A stretch of DNA of 64,000 bases from assembly GCF_030813715.1 (NCBI RefSeq), contig NZ_JAUSUZ010000001.1, forward strand, positions 1,178,001 through 1,242,000, given 5' to 3'. The position numbers and the translations under genes are program-made. Positions 16,416 to 24,034 of this stretch are shown piece after piece. The notes beneath the pieces are model-generated. The model was not told the origin of the DNA, made no database searches, and worked only from the letters and a program-made list of their open reading frames with translations. Position 1 is the stretch's first letter. Every line of letters starts with the position of its first letter. This stretch comes from Catenuloplanes indicus (GTDB taxonomy: Bacteria; Actinomycetota; Actinomycetes; Mycobacteriales; Micromonosporaceae).

Positions 16416-18473
16416 TCACGAAACGGCCGAAGGTCCCGGGTCGCCGCGGTACCAGAGCGTGGCCTGGTCGGCGAGGACGGCGAGCGCGGGGGCGCCGCCG
16501 TCCAGCGCGGCCATGAAATCGGCCCACGAGTCGAGGACGTAGCCGCCGGTCTCCGGGGGAGCGGTCCCGGTCAGGTAGTTCGGCAGCAGCACCGCGTTCT
16601 GCAGCAGCCAGGACACGTACCGGCCGTCGGCGTCCCAGCCGGGGACCGCGCACGTCTCGGCCAGGTGCTCGCGCAGCGACTCGGCGTCGTCCCAGCGCAG
16701 CATCTCGGACTTGTGGGTGAGGCTGGAGATGTGCGGGTTGTAGAGCTGCGCGATCCCGAACCGGTACATCTCCCGCCACTGCTGCCAGAACAGCGCGTCG
16801 TCCCGGGTGCCCAGCGTCATGATCGAGTGGGCGGGACGGTCCAGGAGCAGATGATGCAGGTACGCCCACATCGTCATCGGCGTCAGCAGCCGGTTCGTGT
16901 TGCGGCGCAGCAGGGCCTGGACGATCTCCCAGGCGCGCGGCTCCAGCTCGTGCGCGGCCACGTTCGGCACCGCCTTGATCGCGGACAGCACGCTGTACAG
17001 CGACGGGTTGTGCTCGCCGTAGAACTCGCGGGCCACGGTCCACGGGTCGACCGGCCGGAGCAGCTGTTCCGGGCCGTGCGACTCGTGCTGCTGCAGGATG
17101 AACTCGGACAGCGACACGAAGTCGACGTCCAGACCGGGCGCGGTGGCGCCGATCCAGCGACGCAGGTCGGCCTCGAATCCGGCGCCGGTGACCCGCGGGT
17201 CGCGGATGCCGAAGTCGTCCAGGCAGACCAGCAAGCTCGCGCCCCGGCTGGCGAGCGCGCCCGCGACCAGCGCCTGTGCCATGTGGATCACCGAGGTGCG
17301 GGCGCGCAGCCGTACCGGCCAGAAGATCAGCGACGGGGTGCCGGTGTCGGCCGGGGAGAACTGCCAGCCGAACCGGCGCTCCAGCTGCCGGATCAGGCCG
17401 AGGAAGCCGTCCGGCGGGGTCGCGGCCGGGTGCGAGACGAACTCCCGCTCCCAGATCGGGTGCCGGTGCCGGTGCCGCGGGCCGGACGTACGCGGCACCA
17501 CGGTCACGCCGACGCGCGCGGCCAGCCCGGACAGCAGCCGTTCCGCGTCCACGCCGGCGAAGCACTCGACCTGGGTGACGCCCTCGCCGCGCAGCTGCTC
17601 GGCACGCCGGGCCGCGCCGTCCGGGTCGTCCGGATGCAGCGCCCACAGCACCGTGACCGGCCGGTGCCGGGTCACCTCGGCCAGCGCGGACGTGATCGTG
17701 CCGGCCCAGTCGCTGCTGCCGATCACGCACACGGTGTCGCCGGTGATCAGGTCCGCGACCGGGCCGATCGTGGGCTTGCGGGAGAACCGGGCCGGGTCGT
17801 GCACCAGCGGCGTACGGTCACCGGTCACCACCGGGCGCCAGAACCCGTGCAGGTGGAAGACCCGCACCGCGCCGTCGTACGCGTTGTTGCGGTCCCAGCG
17901 GCCGTCCACGTCCAGCGGTGTGGTGATCGCCCGGCCGCTGGCGGTGCGGATCGCGACCTCCAGCTGCGGGTCGAAGTTCGTGGTCAGCACCCGGTTGTCG
18001 AACGCGCCGGGCAGCCCGGCCAGGACCGCGCCGAGCGCCTCGACCGCGGGCGACAGCGTCCACGAGCCGAGGTCGTTCTCCAGGTCCTCGCCGAGTTCCG
18101 CGGTGACGCGCTGCCACAGCCCGTGCGTGGCCAGCGGGCCGGCCAGCCGGTCCGGCGGCCGGTACTTCTCCAGCACGGCCTGCTGCGCGATCACGTCGAA
18201 GCCGTCGCCGCCGACCCAGTTCGCGAAGATCCGCCGGTACTCCGTGTACAGCTCGGTCGGTGCGCCGTCGCCGCGGCGGGCCCGGGCCAGCGCCAGCATG
18301 CGGGTCAGGTCACCACCGTCGCTGCGGCCGACCGCGTACTGTTCGGCCAGCCGCAGCACGTCGGCGACGCCGGGCGTGGCGTCCGCGCCGATGCCGGAGC
18401 CGAGGATCAGCGTGATCTGCTCCTCCCGGCGGAACGATTCGTACAGCCGGTCCGCGAGGATCTGCTCGGACAT
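16416..18473 (-). CDS. SIR2-like domain protein with a large uncharacterised C-terminal half
   Basis: 685 residues from ATG 18473, which has GGAG 7 nt upstream and follows the caspase-YqgE stop by 13 bp. Residues ~20-260 match the SIR2_2-like fold used by bacterial NAD-consuming defence proteins: ITLILGSGIGADATPGVADVL (nucleotide loop), LTTNFDPQLEVAI (TTN-x-D motif, ~164-168), VFHLHGFW (HLHG, 207-210) and CVIGSSDW (248-256). A His/Arg-rich linker (~331-339) follows. Residues ~380-422 (LIFWPVRLRARTSVIHMAQ, LVCLDDFG) look like a second alpha/beta unit, then a helical region without recognised family. NAD cleavage is inferred from fold, not shown. Confidence 0.75.
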   Translation of the reverse strand: MSEQILADRLYESFRREEQITLILGSGIGADATPGVADVLRLAEQYAVGRSDGGDLTRMLALARARRGDGAPTELYTEYRRIFANWVGGDGFDVIAQQAVLEKYRPPDRLAGPLATHGLWQRVTAELGEDLENDLGSWTLSPAVEALGAVLAGLPGAFDNRVLTTNFDPQLEVAIRTASGRAITTPLDVDGRWDRNNAYDGAVRVFHLHGFWRPVVTGDRTPLVHDPARFSRKPTIGPVADLITGDTVCVIGSSDWAGTITSALAEVTRHRPVTVLWALHPDDPDGAARRAEQLRGEGVTQVECFAGVDAERLLSGLAARVGVTVVPRTSGPRHRHRHPIWEREFVSHPAATPPDGFLGLIRQLERRFGWQFSPADTGTPSLIFWPVRLRARTSVIHMAQALVAGALASRGASLLVCLDDFGIRDPRVTGAGFEADLRRWIGATAPGLDVDFVSLSEFILQQHESHGPEQLLRPVDPWTVAREFYGEHNPSLYSVLSAIKAVPNVAAHELEPRAWEIVQALLRRNTNRLLTPMTMWAYLHHLLLDRPAHSIMTLGTRDDALFWQQWREMYRFGIAQLYNPHISSLTHKSEMLRWDDAESLREHLAETCAVPGWDADGRYVSWLLQNAVLLPNYLTGTAPPETGGYVLDSWADFMAALDGGAPALAVLADQATLWYRGDPGPSAVS

Positions 18474-18486
18474 CACAGCTCTCCGC

Positions 18487-19698
18487 TCACGCCGGTGGTC
18501 TTTCCTGGGTACGGACGAGCGCGCCACTGTCCAAATAGGACTCTAGTTCGCCCGGCGCCCAGCCGAGGTAACCGCTGAACACGCGGATCCAGGCGAACGT
18601 GTGCCGCAGATCGTCCGGCGGCGCCGCCAGCGACAGGACGCCGAGCCGGTCCCGGATCGGCGTGAACCGCGGCGGCGGCGTCGCCTGCGGGCGCACCTGG
18701 GCCAGCGCGATGTAGCCGTCCCGGGCGACCGGCCCGCCGTACCGCACGGACTGGTCGGCCATCAGGTCGCGCCAACCGGGCCCGAACTCGTCCGGCAGCG
18801 GCGCGCGCCGCCCGTACAGGTCGACGCCGATCGCGCCGCTCTCGTCGTGCGCGAGCACCAGGATCCGGCCGCCCGCCAGGTCGCGGTCGGCGACGCCGGG
18901 GCCGCCGCGCAGCACCCGGCCGGCCAGGTTCTCCTTGCTCAGCGCCGCGTTGCGGACCAGCCCGAGGCTGCCGCCGGCGTTGCGTTCACGCAGCTCCGGG
19001 CGTTCGAAGCCGCGGGCGGTGAGCGCGGTGCGGACCCGGCGCCAGATCGCGGCCATGGTCAGCACCGGATCGCCGCCGGGAATGCCGTCGCGCAGCACGC
19101 GCAGCAGCTCGCCGGTGAACGCGGTGTACGGCTCGCCCTCCGGCGCGGCGGCCCGCCGGTTCGACGGCGCGGACACGAACAGGCAGGTCCGGTCCAGCTC
19201 CGCGACGTCCGCGACCTCGTCCGTGCCGGCCGGTGACTCGGCCGACATCAGGTTGTCCGCGCGGCCGGCGTAGCAGCAGTCCAGGATGACCGCGCGGCGG
19301 GCCGCGGGGCTGCCGGCGAGCGCGCGGCCGATCCAGTCGTACGGCAGGCCGGCCTCGTCCGGCACCTCCGGCTCGCACTCGGCCAGCGCCAGGATCAGCT
19401 GCCCGTTGAGCGGGTCGATCAGCCCGTGCCCGGCGTAGTAGACCAGCAGCAACCCACCCTCCGCGACCGACGCCGCGGCGGTCCGGATCACCCGGCCGAC
19501 CTCGCGCGGGCTGGCCTCGTCCAGCACCACGTGGCAGTTCTCCGCCGGCACGCCCCACAGTGCCTCGTCGCGCAGCACCTCGGCCAGCGCGGCCACGTTT
19601 CCCGCCACGGACGGCAGCGACGGCAGCCGCGTGTAGGTGGTGGCCCCGATCAGCACCACCTGTGAGGCACCGGGATCGGCCAGGTCCGAGCGGGTCAT
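18487..19698 (-). CDS. Caspase-like peptidase fused to a YqgE/AlgH domain
   Basis: 403 residues from ATG 19698 (GTG 19728 is an alternative). Residues ~10-250 are a caspase/metacaspase-type peptidase: VVLIGATTYTRLPSLPSVAGN, catalytic His91 in VYYAGHG, catalytic Cys142 in VILDCCYAG, then LFVSAPSNRRAA and YTAFTGELL. Residues ~256-400 match the YqgE/AlgH (DUF179) fold: ENLAGRVLRGG, LVLAHDESGAIGVDLYGR, RYGGPVARDG, and the diagnostic end VFSGYLGWAPGELESYL. No transmembrane segment. It lies between EACC1-like and SIR2-like genes and may be a protease effector or processing component of that module. The fusion is the unusual point. Confidence 0.85.
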   Translation of the reverse strand: MTRSDLADPGASQVVLIGATTYTRLPSLPSVAGNVAALAEVLRDEALWGVPAENCHVVLDEASPREVGRVIRTAAASVAEGGLLLVYYAGHGLIDPLNGQLILALAECEPEVPDEAGLPYDWIGRALAGSPAARRAVILDCCYAGRADNLMSAESPAGTDEVADVAELDRTCLFVSAPSNRRAAAPEGEPYTAFTGELLRVLRDGIPGGDPVLTMAAIWRRVRTALTARGFERPELRERNAGGSLGLVRNAALSKENLAGRVLRGGPGVADRDLAGGRILVLAHDESGAIGVDLYGRRAPLPDEFGPGWRDLMADQSVRYGGPVARDGYIALAQVRPQATPPPRFTPIRDRLGVLSLAAPPDDLRHTFAWIRVFSGYLGWAPGELESYLDSGALVRTQERPPA

Positions 19699-19747
19699 GC
19701 CGGACTGCCGGCCGGACTGCGGTGACACCGAGCCGATGATTCCCCGC

Positions 19748-20107
19748 TCATGACCCGCCGAGCTCGCGCATCGCGGTGGCCACCGCGTCCGGGTCGGACG
19801 TCTCCAGCGTGATCGTGCGGCCGTCCTCGGTCTCCCGGGTGATCGTCACGACCGGGGCCGGGCGACGCGTGTCCCGCCACTGCGCGACGGCGAGGCCGAG
19901 CTGGACCAGCGTCAGTCCACTGCCGACGATCAGGCTGAGCATCTCGACGCCCACGCCCATCTCGTTGCCGCCGGCCGTCTCCGCGTACCGCAGGTCGCCG
20001 TGCGCGCGCACGGCACGCTCCTGCTGCAGCCACGATCGAAGATTCCGTACCTCGTCGGGGTCGTCGCCCTGCACCCGGAGCCGTACCCGCACCGCGTCGC
20101 TCTCCAT
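19748..20107 (-). CDS. EACC1-like small protein (effector-associated constant component), first gene of the caspase/SIR2 operon
   Basis: 119 residues from ATG 20107. The layout matches the actinobacterial EACC1 family as I recall it: an N-terminal [24 protein letters not shown] segment, a central hydrophobic helix ([24 protein letters not shown], ~55-79) and a C-terminal strand pair [21 protein letters not shown]1 proteins are the invariant small member of multi-gene conflict systems whose partners are peptidases (trypsin or caspase) and variable effectors. Here it precedes exactly such a caspase gene and a SIR2-like gene on the same strand, which supports the call. Family identity needs a profile search. 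Confidence 0.75.
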   Translation of the reverse strand: MESDAVRVRLRVQGDDPDEVRNLRSWLQQERAVRAHGDLRYAETAGGNEMGVGVEMLSLIVGSGLTLVQLGLAVAQWRDTRRPAPVVTITRETEDGRTITLETSDPDAVATAMRELGGS

Positions 20108-20204
20108 CCGGCCACTGTATGGAAATCCGACAATAGCCGCCGCCCCGGGGTACCGGCCACATCGGCGACGGTCAGTGGCCGCACGCCGGGTAGCGTGGCT
20201 CCGC

Positions 20205-21401
20205 GTGACCGACGGACGTACCGGGCCGGCCGCCGCACTCGCCGCGCGGGTGCGCGCGGGCGTTCGTACCGCCACGGAGGTCGTCGAGGAGGCGCTGGAC
20301 GCCGCGGCGCGGCTGGATCCGGTGCTGCATTTCCTCGCGTCGCTCGACGCGGCCGGCGCCCGTGCCGCGGCGGCCCGGCTGGTCCCCACCGGCCCGCTGG
20401 CCGGCGTGCCGTTCCTGATCAAATCGGGTACGTCACCGGACGCGCCGATCGTGACCCGGCTGGTCGCGGCCGGCGCGATCCCGATCGGCGTGTCCACCCG
20501 TGCCCGTCCGGGCTCCGCGGCCCAGACGCACGGCTGGAACGGCACCGACCACACCCGCAACCCGTGGGACCTGACCCGCTCCTCCGGCGGCTCGTCCGCG
20601 GGTGCCGCCGCGGCCGTCGCCGCGGGCGTGGTCCCGATCGCCACCGGCGGCGACAGCGGCGGCTCGCTGCGGATCCCGGCCGCGTTCTGCGGCGTGACCG
20701 GCGTCAAGGGCACCGCGGGCCGCATCCCCCGCTCCCGCCCGGACCTCGGCGGGCTGCTCACACCCGGCATCATCGGCGCGGACCTGTCCGACGTGGTCAC
20801 CGCGACCGCGATCGCGTCCGGCCCGCACCGCCGCGACCCGTCCGCACTTCCGGTATGGACGCCGCCGGCCGCCGGCGGCACGGCACGCGAGTGGCGGGTC
20901 GCCTACCTGCCCGGCCTCGGTGGGGTCCACGCGACGCCGGAGCTGGATGCGGTGGTGCGGTCGCGTCTGGTGGTGCCGGGGATCGAGGTCGCCGCCGAGG
21001 CGCTGGAGCTGCTGCCGGTCGCGGACGCGTGGGCGGCGCTGTACGCGGCCGGCAGCGGCGCGGCCGAGGTGCCCGGACCGGCGCTGCGGGCCGCCGCCGA
21101 GGTCCGTCACCGCAACGCGGCCGCGCTCGCCGATCTCTTCGAGTCGGTCGACGCGCTGGTCACACCGGTCACGCTGACGGTCGCGCACGGCTTCGCCGGG
21201 CCACCCGCGGGCCCGTTCGTGGGTGATCCGTGCTGGCACCTCAACGTGACCGGTAACCCGGCGGTCAGCGTCCCGGCCGGCCTGGCCGCGGGGCTGCCGG
21301 CCGGGTTGCAGGTGGTGGCCGCGCACGGCCGCGACGACATCGCGGTGACGGTCGCCGCCCTGCTGACGGCACCGCTCCCCCGCCCGCCCGTGCACGCCTG
21401 A
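20205..21401 (+). CDS. Amidase signature family protein
   Basis: 398 residues from GTG 20205. It carries the Ser-cisSer-Lys catalytic triad motifs: the Lys in [23 protein letters not shown], and [26 protein letters not shown] with the nucleophile Ser region. The C-terminal segment [14 protein letters not shown] and [14 protein letters not shown] fits the fold. It is shorter than the usual 450-500 aa, mainly in the variable middle. Substrate unknown. Divergent from the EACC1 gene with ~97 bp between starts, so promoters of both lie there. Confidence 0.88.
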   Translation: MTDGRTGPAAALAARVRAGVRTATEVVEEALDAAARLDPVLHFLASLDAAGARAAAARLVPTGPLAGVPFLIKSGTSPDAPIVTRLVAAGAIPIGVSTRARPGSAAQTHGWNGTDHTRNPWDLTRSSGGSSAGAAAAVAAGVVPIATGGDSGGSLRIPAAFCGVTGVKGTAGRIPRSRPDLGGLLTPGIIGADLSDVVTATAIASGPHRRDPSALPVWTPPAAGGTAREWRVAYLPGLGGVHATPELDAVVRSRLVVPGIEVAAEALELLPVADAWAALYAAGSGAAEVPGPALRAAAEVRHRNAAALADLFESVDALVTPVTLTVAHGFAGPPAGPFVGDPCWHLNVTGNPAVSVPAGLAAGLPAGLQVVAAHGRDDIAVTVAALLTAPLPRPPVHA

Positions 21402-21428
21402 CCCAGCGCCTGTCATCGCCCGCCCGGG

Positions 21429-21484
21429 ATCTTCCGGCGCCGGTTCCGGATCCTCCGGCGTCGGTCGGCATCTTCCGGCGCCGG
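21429..21484. repeat. Three ~20-bp tandem repeats in the intergenic region
   Basis: The 15-bp core ATC(T/C)TCCGGCG(C/T)CGG begins at 21429, 21450 and 21470, giving a 20-21 bp period close to two helical turns. It sits between the convergent amidase and POT transporter genes. The rest of 21402-21684 holds no gene that I can support. Confidence 0.75.
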
Positions 21485-21684
21485 CCCGGCACGGAGCTCG
21501 GCCTGCCGCCGCCGGTGATCGGCGTGCCGCCCCGTCGCCGCATCGCCCGCCGTGCACATCCGCCCGACGCACAGGCCCGGGGACGTTGCCGCGTCCCCGG
21601 GCCGGTCCGGCGGACCACGGCGCGGGCCGCGATCTGCCGGACCGCCGGATTCCCCGGATCACCCGGGCCATGTGTGCGCGCCGG

Positions 21685-23124
21685 TCAGCGGACGCCGCCC
21701 ATCAGCCGCCGCAGCGACGGGGCGAGTGCGGCCAGCGCCAGGCCGAGCACGATCGCGACCGCGCCCAGGATGCCGAAGTACGCGGTCTCGCGATCCGGGT
21801 CGTAGTAGCCGGCCAGCGTGCCGGACAGCGCGGTGCCGAGCGCCACGGACAGGAAGAAGAGCGCCACCATCTGCGTGTGGAACGCGTGCGGCGCCAGCTT
21901 CGTGGCCACGGACAGCCCGACCGGGGACAGCAGCAGCTCCGCGATCGTGAAGACGAACAGGATGCCGGTCAGCGCGAGCAGCGGCGCGCTCGACGGCCCG
22001 CCGCCGGCCAGCGGCAGGAACAGCAGGAACGCGACACCCATGATCGCCGTACCGGCCGCGAACTTGACCGGCGTGCCCGGCTGGCGGTCGCCGAGCCGGC
22101 TCCACAGCGCGGCGAACACGCCGGACAGCACGATGATGAAGACCGGGTTGATCGACTGGACCCAGGAGACCGGCATCTCCCAGCCGAACAGGTTCCGGTC
22201 CAGGCGCTGGTCCGCGTAGATCGTCACGACCGTGAACTGCTGCTGGTAGAGCGACCAGAACGCGGCGCTGGCGATGAACAGCGGGATGAACGCGAGCACC
22301 CGGCGGCGCTCGACCGGCGTGACCGTGCGCGCGGTCAGGATCACCGCGAAGTACGCGATCGCGGCGAGCACGCTGGCCGCCACCACTACGTCGGAGAGCC
22401 GGTCGGTGAACAGCACGAGCACGGCCGCGACCAGCGCCGCCACCGCGACGCCGACCACCGGCACCAGTGGGCGCGCCCGGGCCGGCAGCGGATTCGGCAC
22501 CTCGCGCGCGGCGGCGGGCAGCCGGCGGCGGCCGAACGCGTACTGAATCAGGCCGGCCGCCATGCCGACCGCGGCCAGGCCGAAGCCCCAGTGGAAACCG
22601 GCGCGCTGCTGGAGCAGGCCGGTGGCGAGCGGGCCGATCAGCGCGCCCACGTTGATGCCGAGGTAGAACAGCGAGAACCCGGCGTCGCGGCGCTCGTCGC
22701 CCGCCGCGTAGAGCGTGCCGACCAGCGACGTCGCGGTGGCCTTGACGCCCCCGCTGCCGATCGCGACCAGGATCAGGCCGGCCGCGACCCCGGCCAGGCC
22801 GGGCAGCACCGCGAGCGCGATGTGCCCGGCCATCACCACGACCGCGCTGGCGAACAGCGTGCGTTCCGCGCCGAGCACCCGGTCGGCCAGCCACGCGCCG
22901 AGGATCGTGGAGAGATAGACCGAGCCACCGTACGCGCCGACGATGCCGGTCGCGGTGTCCTGGCCGATGCCGAGCCCGCCCTCGGCCGCGGAATAGTACA
23001 GGTAGATCAGCAGGATCCCCTGCATGCCGTAGAACGAGAACCGTTCCCACAGCTCCACCCCGAACAGGTTGGCCAGCGCGCCCGGCTGCCCGAAGAAGCC
23101 GCGCTTCTGCTCCGTCTCCGTCAT
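21685..23124 (-). CDS. Proton-dependent oligopeptide transporter (POT/PTR2 family)
   Basis: 479 residues from ATG 23124. The POT signature at the start is clear: FFGQPGALANLFGVELWERFSFYGMQGILLIYLYY, containing the ExxERFxxYG proton-coupling motif. SLFYLGINVGALIGPL is also present (FYxxINxG motif). About 12-14 helices follow. It would import di- and tripeptides across the plasma membrane with protons. Monocistronic between convergent and same-strand neighbours. Confidence 0.93.
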   Translation of the reverse strand: MTETEQKRGFFGQPGALANLFGVELWERFSFYGMQGILLIYLYYSAAEGGLGIGQDTATGIVGAYGGSVYLSTILGAWLADRVLGAERTLFASAVVVMAGHIALAVLPGLAGVAAGLILVAIGSGGVKATATSLVGTLYAAGDERRDAGFSLFYLGINVGALIGPLATGLLQQRAGFHWGFGLAAVGMAAGLIQYAFGRRRLPAAAREVPNPLPARARPLVPVVGVAVAALVAAVLVLFTDRLSDVVVAASVLAAIAYFAVILTARTVTPVERRRVLAFIPLFIASAAFWSLYQQQFTVVTIYADQRLDRNLFGWEMPVSWVQSINPVFIIVLSGVFAALWSRLGDRQPGTPVKFAAGTAIMGVAFLLFLPLAGGGPSSAPLLALTGILFVFTIAELLLSPVGLSVATKLAPHAFHTQMVALFFLSVALGTALSGTLAGYYDPDRETAYFGILGAVAIVLGLALAALAPSLRRLMGGVR

Positions 23125-23264
23125 ACCGCCCGCATACCCCGGACGGTCGTCGATCACCCTCGACAGGTGATCGACTTTCACATCCGGTCACGGGTACGGC
23201 GTCCCGCGGCCTCCCGGGCTGCGCTGAGCGCCGTTTCCGTGCCTGACCTCGATCACCGCACCGC

Positions 23265-23792
23265 TCAGGGGCGCAGGGCGTCGCGGACCATGGCGAGGTG
23301 GGCCACGACGACCGGGGCGGCGGCCTTCGCGGCGTCGTGGACCGCGGGCGCGCAGCCACCGGTGAGTTCGCGCGCGATGTAGTCGAGCGTCTTCAGGTGC
23401 GCCTTCTCCTGCATGGCGAGCCAGGCCGTGTCGAACGCGGCGCCGTCCTGGGCCACCACCGCGGCCAGCTCGTCGCGCTGCATCTGGTTCGGCTTCGGCG
23501 GCAGCGTCACCCGGTGGTGCCGGGCCAGGTGCCGGACCGCGCGGTCCAGGCGCGCGTGGTCCGGGATCAGCATGGCCGCGATGTGCCGCACCTCCCCGGA
23601 TTCCGACTCGGCCAGCGCGGCCCGGCCGGCGGCCTGCTCGGCCAGGTTGCCGCGGTGCGCACGGACCAGGTACTTCACGTCCTCGGCGCAGACCTTCCCG
23701 GGCGAGGCGGCCGGCTCGGCGGACGCGGGCGCACCCGCGGTGAGCACGGCACCGGCCAGCAGCGCGGCGGTCAGCGTGGAAGTGATTCGCAT
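23265..23792 (-). CDS. Secreted DUF4142 domain protein
   Basis: 175 residues from ATG 23792 preceded by GGGGGAA. There is a signal peptide (MRITSTLTAALLAGAVLTAGAPASA). The mature part has the ferritin-like helical pattern of DUF4142: DVKYLVRAHRGNLAEQAAGRAAL, VRHIAAMLIPDHARLDRAVRHLARHH, FDTAWLAMQEKAHLKTLDYI. Role unknown in the family; exported helical bundle. Confidence 0.85.
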   Translation of the reverse strand: MRITSTLTAALLAGAVLTAGAPASAEPAASPGKVCAEDVKYLVRAHRGNLAEQAAGRAALAESESGEVRHIAAMLIPDHARLDRAVRHLARHHRVTLPPKPNQMQRDELAAVVAQDGAAFDTAWLAMQEKAHLKTLDYIARELTGGCAPAVHDAAKAAAPVVVAHLAMVRDALRP

Positions 23793-23922
23793 GATGTGTT
23801 CCCCCGTGTACGGGCGGCGTGCCGACCACGCCGCCGGGCCGCGAGTACCCGAGTCTTCGCAGGTCAACCCGGTGGGGTTCAGTGGTGACCACCGCGGAAC
23901 GGACAGGGAGGCCGCCCGCGGC

Positions 23923-23979
23923 CGACCGGTGCCCGCGGGAGCATGCGGACCGCGACCACGCCGGAAGCGGGCAGATCCG
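23923..23979 (+). repeat. Dispersed intergenic repeat, copy 1
   Basis: About 57 bp beginning CGACCGGTGCCCGCGGGAGC and ending GCCGGAAGCGGG-CAGATCCG. Copies 2 (54357-54413, same strand) and 3 (37851-37900, reverse strand) share both conserved blocks with a variable centre. It lies between divergent genes, upstream of the GH46 fusion gene. Confidence 0.8.
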
Positions 23980-24034
23980 AATTTGATCGTTGATCTTCAA
24001 TGTTTCATGAGCCGGCTCCGGGATCGGTCCGTTG

